Source of the DNA: Adenanthera pavonina
Lineage: Eukaryota; Streptophyta; Magnoliopsida; Fabales; Fabaceae
Length of the DNA stretch: 64,000 bases
Assembly (NCBI GenBank): GCA_026686845.1
Contig: JAIVEN010000002.1
Span: 24,526,001 to 24,590,000 of the forward strand
Direction: 5' to 3'
Notes under the pieces: generated by a model
What the model saw: only the letters and a program-made list of their open reading frames with translations
Databases searched by the model: none
What the model was told of the DNA's origin: nothing
Translations under genes and position numbers: made by a program
In this document: piece by piece, positions 12,004 to 21,641 of the stretch
How positions within the stretch are numbered: the first letter of the stretch is position 1
Layout of the letters: the number at the start of each line of letters is the position of its first letter

Positions 12004-12536
12004 CTACCTCCATCCATTTTATCAGTACTTTTGAGATTTTTCACATATATCAATAATATCATTAAATAATCTATGTTATATTAAAATTTAATGATGTTTC
12101 ACCAAGTTATCTTTGAATTAAATGTTAAAGGATGACTTGTTCTCTCTCCATCCCATTTTATTTATAGTTTAAGAATGCCTGAATTTACCTATTATTTTAC
12201 ATTATTAATGAAGTATTAATTATAGTTTTATAGTTTTACTTTTCATTAAAAACAATAACAGGTGAAATATGTGTCATTTTTGAACATTTAATTTAAAAAT
12301 ATTTTGGTAAAACATCATTAAATTTTGCTATAATTTAGTTTATTTAATAATTTTATTAGTTTATGTAAAAAATCTTAAAATAATAGATAAAATGGAACAG
12401 AGGAAGTATTCTACCTATTATTATTTTTAATGAAAGGTAAAAAATAAAAAAAAATTAATACATTATTAGTAATATAAATAATAGATAAATTGAAATATTT
12501 AAAATTTTTTAAAGTGACAAATAAAATAAAATGGAG
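12004..12536. mobile_element. Stowaway-like miniature element (outer copy of a nested pair)
   Basis: The ends are CTACCTCCATCCATTTTAT and ATAAAATGGAG in inverted orientation, flanked by TA on both sides (12002-12003 and 12537-12538). With the inner copy removed its length is about 267 bp, matching a single-copy relative at 19850-20110. The interior is split by a second copy in reverse orientation. Confidence 0.65.
12141..12406. mobile_element. Stowaway-like miniature element (inner, reversed copy)
   Basis: CTCTCCATCCCATTTTATTTATAG at the left pairs with the outer copy's right arm, and the right end ATAAAATGGAACAGAGGAAG pairs with the outer copy's left arm. The order left, right-complement, left-complement, right is explained by one element inserting backwards into the centre of another. 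Its TA target duplication is clear on the right (12407-12408) but decayed on the left. Confidence 0.55.
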
Positions 12537-13171
12537 TAGTTCTTCACTATTTGCGTTACATGTGATGTGAGCTAGTGGATTCGTACCAAAACAGGCCAAT
12601 ACTTGTCTGCTAATTAAGTCAATTTCGATGGATTTATTATAAACACAAGTTGTTGGAGCACATCGAGTTGAGTGATATCCAGTTTTATATTTGAATGAAC
12701 ATTTCCAGGTTAGAGCCCATATTTAATTATATTATATTAAGAGCCACACATGATTCTGCACAAAGTTGGGCTTGCTGAATAAAATAAAATAAGTCCTATT
12801 GTATTTTAAATCTCCATTAGTCTGAGATCTTCTAGAGCTTTACTTTCCGTTTCGGTTAATTACCTTATCAAAATTTGTCAGAGCCCAACAAGTTGACATT
12901 TCTCCCTCCTCCTCCTTCTTATTATTTTCCAATTGAACTTACGTTCATATTTGATAAAATCACCTAATGCGAATGTGATATTATTATTATTATTATTATT
13001 TTGGTAAACTCTCTCTATTATTATTTCTCTGAACTTCTTTTCTGTTTTTTTCAAAAACTTTTTTCACTGAATGCATTATTTTACTTGTAGAATTTATATT
13101 CCAATGTTCACTAATTCCACCCAGCTCCAGTTTTCACCAACATGACAAAAAAGTTACAACGTTTTCAAAAG

Positions 13172-13250
13172 AGACTAGCTCAAGTAGTATAGATAAGTCA
13201 AGTGTGGGTAGATATCTAGGACTTAAACCCTCCTAGTGTAACAAAAAAAA
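13172..13250 (+). mobile_element. tRNA-derived SINE-like fragment
   Basis: TAGCTCAAGTAGT near 13175 resembles an RNA polymerase III box A. GGACTTAAACCCTCC near 13218 resembles box B. The unit ends in an A-run after TGTAAC. The spacing fits a tRNA-like head. It is not a functional tRNA because the arms do not pair into a cloverleaf. Confidence 0.45.
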
Positions 13251-14194
13251 TCTAATTTACATAAACTCATTCATGGATAATTATCATACATAATTCAGAA
13301 GAATTTCTACATACGAAAGTTACATTTTTTAAATTATTTCTAGCTTGATTATAAATAAAAGTTTTACTTTCTCACCTTAATTATAAAGTAAACTTATCCA
13401 CTCAAGAAAAATTCCTTTCATAAACTCTTCTATTTTTTAAGTTTTTTTAATTATAAAGTGATGTAAAAAATAATCTAAATAGTTATATATATATATATTT
13501 ATATCTATAATTGAAAAATTATTTTGATTATGATTTTATTTTTTAAATATTAAAAGAAAAATAAATTTGAATAATTAAAACGATCTTTTTCTTTATTTGA
13601 GAGTCAATGAAAGATGAATTGTTATTGATAAAGCAGCAACTGTAATACGTTTAAAAGCATAAAAGGGGTGCTAGTTTTGAACCCCATAAAATAAAATAAG
13701 TAAATAAAGAAAATTAATAACCTAAGATATTGTCCTTTCCGACCATTTGAGGCAGTGTTCCCATGTGTTATTGGTCCTAACACGAATAATTTGTGTCTAA
13801 TAGGGCCCTTTGAACTTTATCTAGACATTACTCCACTCAAAACAAGAATATTATATTGTGTCAGAACAATGTGGAATCACTTTATTTTTGCCTTTCTTTC
13901 TTTTCCATTCTTATCTTTTTTCTGCATTTTATGGGATTCCCTTCTTGTAAAGACAGAAACCATCCAGCTATATATATATATATATATATTTTAATTACTT
14001 AACGAATGCATTAAGTAATAAGCGATTTTGTATACCTTTGATATGCTTATTAACATATATATCAACATTTATCCAGAGGGTGAAATAGTTAATTCATTCA
14101 TACTAATAAAAAAGAATTAATGCTCAAACTAAAGAAGAATATTATTGTGAACAAAATATGTCTCTCATCATCTGCATTGCATGTCACTACCAAC

Positions 14195-14375
14195 AGTAGT
14201 TAATTCAATTTAAGTGATTTGATATTTGTTTCTCTTAAGTAAGGTTTTGAGTTCAAATTTTGTGTATATAAAAAATTATTGCTGGTAGAGTTTTATACCT
14301 ATGTAATCTAATTCAACTCAATTAGGATTATAGTCCAATGTGGCTTTTGGAAATCGATTGGCATTTAAAAAAAAA
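14195..14375 (+). mobile_element. SINE-like sequence
   Basis: TAGTTAATTCAATTTAAGTG (box A-like) is followed about 40 bases later by GAGTTCAAAT (box B-like), an AT-rich body, and a terminal A-run near 14368. Related sequences recur elsewhere in this window in both orientations. Confidence 0.45.
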
Positions 14376-15557
14376 TCAACCCATGTAACTAATTTATAGT
14401 TAATCAATTCTAATTTATTGAAGGAATTCCCACACACCTAATGCATCCCACTTATTTGTTACCAAGTTAACAGAAAGAAGGAAGTCACTGTAGACAAAAA
14501 AAGTCATTTGCATAGTATAGATTATCAGTAGTGTTATCATTAAAAAAAACTATCCTATAAACTTTACTTTCCATTGCTAGAAGCCTTTATATTTCTGTGT
14601 ATCATATCATTGACAAATATTCATTATCGTATAAAAGAATAATATATGCATTTATACGATTTTCAACTATTAATTTCAATACTCTTGTAAATACAAAAAT
14701 AGATTAATGAAGAACTTTTTGGCACTCGGTAAAACTAGCCAGTTGGCTAGGTTTCTCCTCATAAAGAAATATATTTAATTCATGATTAAGAAATAATAAT
14801 CATGATTAAGAAACAACTTGTATCACAAATTCATAATTAGTTGGTGATTCGATGTATCATTCAAGTCTAGTAACCTGAAATCTCTATATATTATATATAT
14901 ACATATATATATATATAAATAAATGTATGTATATATGATGTTTTTCCCTTCGTCAGCTGATAAGGTTCTTTACAATTTGAATACAATGATAAAGTGTGAT
15001 CACCATTTATATTCCAACACATGTCCTCCACTTTTGAGGAAGAAGTGCGTATTAATCAAACTACTTCCCCACTATCCAAATAAAATACAGAAAAGTCTCA
15101 TCAAAATTGTTTAGATGCTTAGTTATTTCAAGATTATTCACTCAAAATATAACACGTACGTAAAATAATTTCACTTTTTTGAAATAACTATGAGTGTACG
15201 TCGATCGTGACTCAATTGTTTCGTTTAGATAGCACGGGATGCCATAAAAACTATTCTTATATATATATATATATATTACAACCTGAGCATTAATTTTCTT
15301 TATAATATTTCTTGCAAGAGGAATCCCTTCTACACATTGAAATGAAAGAAGAAGCATATTCTGGAAACAGAATTTGAAACCCTAAAACAGCAGCAAGAGA
15401 AATTGATACAAAATAAAAATTCAAACTTGATCTTATCACTTTACTATAGTAATACTCTCACATTTTACACCTTTATCCTAAAAATACATCAAAATAAACT
15501 TACATATCTATATCTAGTAACTTTGTGAACAAGGCTTTAAATTCAAACAAAGATATG

Positions 15558-16220
15558 TCAAATACCAATGGAATCCACAGACTTTGTTAAGCCAAAAGTG
15601 ATTCCCATGGCCAGCCACCCTCCAAACAAAACCCTCAAAGATGACTTCACCATGGGAGCTTTCCCCAAAACTGCACTCAAAACTCCAAACACCAGCAAAG
15701 CAAGGCTCACAACACTCACCACCACCACCAACCTCACCCTGTAATCTTTTATAAACGCCACCCCAAGCAGCGGCACCACCGCGCCAACAGCAAAGGCAAT
15801 TGCGGAGGCCACCGCCGCGTAAAACGGGTTTGGTAAATCCGCTTTCTTTACCTCTTTTCCTTCCCTCTTCAGCTGAGCTACCTCGATGTCGTACTGAGAG
15901 TACACAGAGACAAATTCTCCGATGGCCATACTACAAGCTCCGGCGACTAAGCCGGCAACTCCGGTGAGGATCATCGTTTTGACGTCCTTTCGAACGGCTC
16001 CGACACCCATCATGAGGGATGCTGTGGAGAGTAAGCCGTCGTTGGCTCCCAGAACCGCGGCTCGAAGCCATTGAGCCCTTTGGGTATAGTCAACGACTTG
16101 GATCTCGTCTTGAGGGTTTTCTTGATGGGATTCTATGTCCAAATTGAAGGTTTTTGAATGGGCTAAGGAAGATTCAGAGGGAAAAGCTGGAGTGATTTGG
16201 CTTGGCTTATGATCTGCCAT
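15558..16220 (-). CDS. vacuolar iron transporter homolog (VIT/CCC1 family, VTL-type), copy 1
   Basis: Single-exon gene of 220 residues. Family members move Fe2+ (or Mn2+) across the vacuolar or another internal membrane. The short plant VTL proteins lack the extended cytoplasmic metal-binding domain of VIT1. The N-terminal 42 residues are variable and hydrophilic. The conserved body starts at VDYTQR. Five hydrophobic segments can be seen at about residues 52-75, 82-105, 134-156, 162-186 and 195-212. The first carries GANDGL (Asp61) and the second ACSMAIGEF (Met98, Glu102), which correspond to transport-path residues of the family. The in-frame sequence upstream of Met1 begins at a GTG and lies at the predicted transcription start, so the ATG at 16218-16220 is chosen. 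A close paralog in the same orientation lies about 20 kb away. Confidence 0.93.
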   Translation of the reverse strand: MADHKPSQITPAFPSESSLAHSKTFNLDIESHQENPQDEIQVVDYTQRAQWLRAAVLGANDGLLSTASLMMGVGAVRKDVKTMILTGVAGLVAGACSMAIGEFVSVYSQYDIEVAQLKREGKEVKKADLPNPFYAAVASAIAFAVGAVVPLLGVAFIKDYRVRLVVVVSVVSLALLVFGVLSAVLGKAPMVKSSLRVLFGGWLAMGITFGLTKSVDSIGI

Positions 16221-16278
16221 GGAGGAGGACTGTATATATATGTTTTGAAGAAGGTAATGAATGAGATTTGGATATGGA

Positions 16279-16319
16279 AGTGTGGAGGACACACGCCATG
16301 GGATGAGGATATTTATAGG
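16279..16319 (-). promoter_or_regulatory. core promoter of VIT-like copy 1, block shared with copy 2
   Basis: On the minus strand a CTATAAATATCC TATA box is followed by CATCCCATGGCGTGTGTCC and then CTCCACACT. Twenty-eight consecutive bases here are identical to the same position upstream of the second VIT-like gene (37066-37106). A start about 30 bases below the TATA box would fall near 16286, giving a leader of about 65 bases. The block contains an ATG (16297-16299) out of frame with the gene. Confidence 0.6.
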
Positions 16320-16619
16320 TGGGGAGAGAAAAGTAGGGCTGACGTGGAAAGAAGTGGAAAGAGAATATGGTAGTAGTGGGATGGAGGAATCTTACAGTTT
16401 ATATGCGTTCACACTTGGAATTCAATTATTACCGACGACCACCAAATGTTGTCTTTTTATATTACTTTTTTTCTTTGAAAAAAAAATCATTTGTTCTGTT
16501 CATATATATAGATTGATTTTATGAAGGATCTGAAAATGAATTGATTTCATTTGTTACATATCTATTATTGTTTTTAAGGTTGTGGCACATGGATCAAGTA
16601 AGCTTTAATCAACATAACA

Positions 16620-17516
16620 ATAACACCAATGTTAGTCTTACCGCATTAAATTAGGTTGGTTAGATGGATAATATGATGTCAATGAACTCTATCAAATACC
16701 ATATTTTTAGATAAATTATTTATTAAGAGGTCTTAGCTTATAACTTCTTTTAATGTCTTTCTTGTTTTTCCTCTATGTCTTTTAATAGGGTTCCAAATCA
16801 TTTGATCAACTCTCTTCACTAGCTTCTATTGTCCTCTTCTTTGTACATATCCAAAACACTTTAAACAATTTTCTACCATTTTCTCTTTGATAGGTGCTAC
16901 TCTGACTTTTCCATGTATGCAAGCATTAATTTCATATCTTATCCATTTTTGTATGATCACACATCTATCTCATCATTTTCATCTCTACTACTCCCATCTT
17001 ATACTCTTGTTACTCTTTCAAAGTCCAAATTCACTACCATATAGCATCAATGACCATATAGCAGTTCAATAAAATTTCCCTTTAAACTTAGTAGGTACCT
17101 TGCGGTTATAAATAATTCTTAAAACTTTTCTCCACTTTAACCACCCAACTTGGATTCTATATATAACATTTCTATCAATTTTACTATTACTCTATAAATC
17201 AACTCCAAATATTTGAATTTTGACATTTTTTGAATGGTTTGCTTGCCAATTTTTATCTCTGAATCATTTTTAACTGACTTCTTGTTAAATTTGTAATGCA
17301 TATATTCCGTCTTACTTTTCTACTTAAGTAAAAACCTTTTGATTTTAAAATGTGTCTCCATAATTCAAGTTTAGAGTTATTATTTTCTCTAGAGTTTTCA
17401 ATTAAGACTATATCATTCGTGAAAAATATACACTTAGAAATTTTCTTATGTATATGTTTTGTTAGAACATCTAAAATTAAATCAAACAAATATGAACTCA
17501 AGAAAGTTTTAATCAA
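16620..17516 (-). mobile_element. decayed LINE reverse transcriptase (3' part of ORF2)
   Basis: Read on the minus strand, 17516-17253 is open and shows LSSYLFDLILDVLTKHI, then FTNDIVLIENSRE, then KLELWRHILKSKGFYLSR. This is the pattern of plant non-LTR reverse transcriptases, with the catalytic F-A-D-D box altered to F-T-N-D. Further down, with frameshifts and stops, come KGNFIELLYG and RWMCDHTKMDKI-like segments and a KNMVFDRVH-like end, matching the domain that follows the polymerase in these elements. No 5' half, ORF1 or poly(A) tail was found, so it is a truncated dead copy. Confidence 0.75.
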
Positions 17517-17519
17517 TAT

Positions 17520-19298
17520 AAACTAATAATATACAATAATTAAAATACCCTCATTTAAGAAGTCTTGAAATTTGATTTCCAATGGAGTAAATTAAAAAGG
17601 AGTAAGTATTAGATAAGAGAGAAAAGAAAAAAATGACTAATAAATAAGGATAGTTGGAAAAAATAATTATGCGTTGAATTTGTAAAACAACAATACTTTT
17701 GAAACAACAATAGATATGGGACACGGAGTATAGACTATTAGTAGGGAAAATATTATTGGTTAATTGATAAGTTGATTAGTGCATAGAAATAGGTGACACG
17801 TACTGATAATTAATTTAAGATTGAAATATTAAGAGCACCTTTCACAATGAGTTTAATTATTTTTATTAACATTAATTGGAAACCCATTTGGTGTAATGTA
17901 AGAAATTAATAGATCTTATCTTGAATGGATAAAAACTCAGATATATATATATATATATAGTGTGTGTGTGTGTGTGTGTTATATTTCTTGTCATTCTTCA
18001 ATATAACTCACGTCACTAACAATTATGCCGATGCTAGCTATCTGATCTTGCGTAATTAGGTTTGATACACATCTTTCTAAGTCAAACTTACTGTTCAAAA
18101 AGCAAATGTAACATGGAAAAAATAATCTCAAGCTAAAGAAAAAATAATTGTAAATAACTGAGACACATATATCTCGAAGTTAATATTTCAATGTAATTAA
18201 ATCAGTCAATGAAAGGAATATATACGTACATGTGTGTCTATATTTACGTGTGTTATTGTCCATATGTGTGTGTGTGAAGGTATCCATATATAATTGTGTG
18301 TGTCTCTCTCTATATGTGTGTGGTAAACAAAAGAAGGAAATCATATTAATAGTCGAGTGTTCAATTCTAACATAGTAAAATGAATTTGAAAAGATCAGAT
18401 CTCTTTCATTTGTGTGTGTGTGTACGCCTTTTTTTTTTTTCTTTCCCCCGGGGGGGGGGGTGGTTGAAATGTTAGCATATTAGACATTGGGTAGCTAGTT
18501 ATCACCACATAAAAAAAAAAAAACCCACAAGGAGAAAGTATCTTAATTAGGTAAGTATAGAAAGTCATATATAGATTAACTTATAAGTAGTATTGCTCTT
18601 TCATATATCAACATCAGATCACTATTATTGGTCTTCTGTCAAATTACTAGTAAGACTTACAAATTTAAAACTTAAAGGATTAATTAATTGCACGCCGTTG
18701 ATAATGAATTTTATTCTAATTAATTATTATGATGAGAGCTTATTTAATTAGTTATTATGATTATTATCTAACATATTTCTTTTATTATTATTGTTTTCAC
18801 TCAAATACATTATTGTTATTTTTCATTCTCTTTTCACCTCTAAAATATATTTTACATATCACATCATCACATGGGCCTGATTAATTAATGTGAAAACAAA
18901 AATTATAATGACTGTTTGACATGAGTAAAATAAAACTGTATATTTTGGAAAGGAAGATCATAAAAACTTTATTTGTTATTCTTATATAGTCTTGACATGA
19001 ATATTCCATATCTGACTATATCAGAGACTTGTACAACATAATCATATGATCAAAATTTATTGTGTGACATTGCAAGAAAATGCTATTAAGCAGTAAATTA
19101 CATAAAACTTTAACTGTGTTAAAATACTATGTAGGTTGATATTAATTTTTTATTATTGTATTAATTTTCTAATTATTTCATACATATTTGCTCGAATTAA
19201 TGAATAAAAAAATTGTAAGAAATAATTAATATTTCATTAGAATCTTAAAATAACCATAATTTTTGGATGAAGGAAATAATTACTATGCCATATTGTTA
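17520..19298. other. gene-free region with microsatellites
   Basis: AT-rich. It holds (TA)n(GT)n at 17940-17979, several GT-rich stretches between 18230 and 18425, and a T-run leading into CCCCCGGGGGGGGGG near 18445-18461. No gene seen. Confidence 0.5.
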
Positions 19299-19300
19299 TA

Positions 19301-19564
19301 CTTCCTCCGGTCCTATATATAGAATCTTTTGTCCTGATCATAAATATAAGATCCTTTACAATATATGAGATAGTATTTATTATACATTTCCAAAAACTTT
19401 CCATATTTAATGTATCAAAAGAGAAAGAGAAAGAGATTAAATAAGGGTAGTTTTGAAAAAATATTGAGATTTTCGGAAAAATCAAGGTAGTTAATTAATT
19501 TTAATTATAATTCTTAATCTATGTGAATCGGTTAAAAGAGTTTTATATTAAGGATAAGGGGGAG
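19301..19564. mobile_element. Stowaway-like miniature element
   Basis: CTTCCTCCGGTCCTATATA at the left and a degenerate inverted GGATAAGGGGGAG at the right, with TA on both sides (19299-19300 and 19565-19566). Length 264 bp. Its interior (GATCATAAATATAAGATCC, then AGAGAAAGAGATTAAATAAGGG) recurs reversed at 20299-20561 and diverged at 32648-32899. Confidence 0.7.
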
Positions 19565-19849
19565 TACTATCTAGCTAATTAGATGTCCATCTTTCTAATT
19601 CAAATGTATTGTTTAAAAAATGTAACATAAAAAATAATGCTCAAACTAAAGAAACAAATATTACAAGTAACTAACTTACACCTATCTCCAAATTATTTCA
19701 AATTAATTTAATCAACGTAGACGAGGAATATGTATCCGATGACATAATAAGGTAGTCATAATAATAGTGGATGTGAAAAGAATTAGAAAGAACTGAACTA
19801 GTTCGTGGGTGTCAATATCTATAAATAAGTACACACATGCCCACACATA

Positions 19850-20110
19850 CTCTTTTTATCTTATTTTATGTCTCGTTTCAAGATTTTTTATGTAAATCAA
19901 TAAAAATATTAAATAATTTAGATTATAATAAAATTTAATAATTTTTTATCAAAATATCCTAGACTTAAATGCTAAAGACGGCTTATGCTTTATTCATCAT
20001 TAAATTTAATAAAGGATAAAATAATAAAAAAATAATTAATACTTTATTAATAATATAAAATTACAAATAATTTAAAATATTTAAAAAATTTTTAAAACCA
20101 CAGATAAGAG
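19850..20110. mobile_element. Stowaway-like miniature element of the 12004-12536 family
   Basis: Starts CTCTTTTTATCTTATTTTATG and ends CAGATAAGAG, flanked by TA (19848-19849 and 20111-20112). It is an uninterrupted version of the nested element at 12 kb, which is how the nesting there was worked out. Confidence 0.65.
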
Positions 20111-20298
20111 TAATTAATATTTCAATATTATTATTAATGTTAAAAGGAGAATATTATTAGAAACCGTCCGTTGATGGAACCTATCATATATGGACATTTG
20201 GTGGCTCGTTATTGCCCAAAACCCTCCTTTCATGTGGCCATCAAATTAAAACGGGATAATGGACAGGGAAATTTTTCTTTTTTGAAACAAAGAAAGTA

Positions 20299-20561
20299 TT
20301 CATTTTCATCCTTAATATAAAATTATTTTAATTAAATTACATAAATTAAGAATATGAGTTAAAGTTAGTTAACTACTTCAATTTCTTCAAAAATCATAAT
20401 ATTTTTTCAAAACTACCTTTATTTAATTTCTTTTTCTCTCTCATTGGGATGCATTAAATATGTGTATTTTTTATAAATACATAAAAACACTACCTTATAT
20501 ACTACAAAGGTCTTATATTTGGAATAAAAGTAAAATGCCCTATACTTAGGCTTAGAGGGAG
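20299..20561. mobile_element. Stowaway-like miniature element, reversed relative to 19301-19564
   Basis: Begins TTCATTTTCATCCTTAATATA and ends CTTAGAGGGAG, flanked by TA (20297-20298 and 20562-20563). The internal sequence is the reverse complement of the copy at 19301-19564. Confidence 0.65.
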
Positions 20562-20570
20562 TATCTTAGG

Positions 20571-20931
20571 GGGGGTAGGGTCTCTCCTGCCAAAAGAGAT
20601 CCTACCTCTCTCTTGCAACTTTCTTTTTTTCTTTTAATTTTTTTAATTTTTTATTTTTTAATATTTAAGTTTAAAAATAAAAAAATAATTTTTTTAAATT
20701 ATACAAATATAAAATTGCACTTTTTTTATTTTTTATTTAATTTAAATATTATACAATAGAAACAATATTTTTACAATCATATAGTTATACTGTACAAGTA
20801 AAAAAGATATAAAACAAGATAAAATTACACAGATACATAACTTCATTATCCCTAAAGAACAAAAAATCATTTACACTTTTTAAAATAAAAAAAGTTGGGG
20901 GTGGCAGGAGACACCCCCTCCTCTTAGGAGT
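20571..20931. mobile_element. inverted-repeat miniature element with GC-rich ends
   Basis: GGGGGTAGGGTCTCTCCTGCC at the left is matched in inverted form by GGCAGGAGACACCCCC at the right, around an AT-rich core. TCTTAGG lies directly on both sides (20564-20570 and 20932-20938), a plausible 7-bp target duplication. Superfamily not assigned. Confidence 0.5.
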
Positions 20932-20938
20932 GTATGAT

Positions 20939-21405
20939 CCCCCAGGCTAAGATGGTCCAAATTGAATTAATCAGTGTTCAAAGTGCTTACCAAATAGGAA
21001 TAGATTAAAAAAAACCTAAGGAAAATAATTTCCTTTTTATATCAAGATGTAATATATCTATTACATCCCTATAATTACTATTTTATAACAATTATTTATT
21101 ATTATTAATTTTTATCCAAAAATACATATGATATTTCACTTTCAGAAATTCACTTTTTTATTCCTTTCTATTCCATTTAATACAAATAAAGCCTAAGACC
21201 ATAGAGATTCACTCAGGAAAACTATTTTTAATTTTTTATTAATTGTACAATTCATAATGAATAATTTAATTTGGTTAGTCTCACTATATTAATTGTACCA
21301 TTCATAATGTAATATAAGAAACAAGTTTTATTTTTTAATGCATAAAAAACATACGATCTTTATTATGATTTTGTTATGCGGCTCTAATAACATTATTATT
21401 TAGAA
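20939..21405. other. AT-rich spacer
   Basis: No gene or repeat boundary recognised between the miniature-element cluster and the long-inverted-repeat element. Confidence 0.4.
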
Positions 21406-21641
21406 GGGCAAATCTATCTAGGAAGTATTTTCTAAAGAACTATAGGCACCCTAAGCAATTTTTGGAGCAATGTTACTTACTATATTTCAAAATCGAAGCA
21501 ATCATCATCCTATACTAATAGACTCATAATGTTGACTGTTAGTCAAAAAATGGACCAACTTTTTTTTTAGGGATAAAGGGTAAATCTACCCTAAAAGTAT
21601 TTTCTGATGATCTAGTATAGGCACTCTAAACAAACTCTAAC

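Noticed and set aside
16221..16292. 24-residue N-terminal extension of VIT-like copy 1 (and the same at 37011-37082)
   Set aside because: It starts at GTG, not ATG, and lies at or before the predicted transcription start. The two extensions share little sequence apart from the promoter block.
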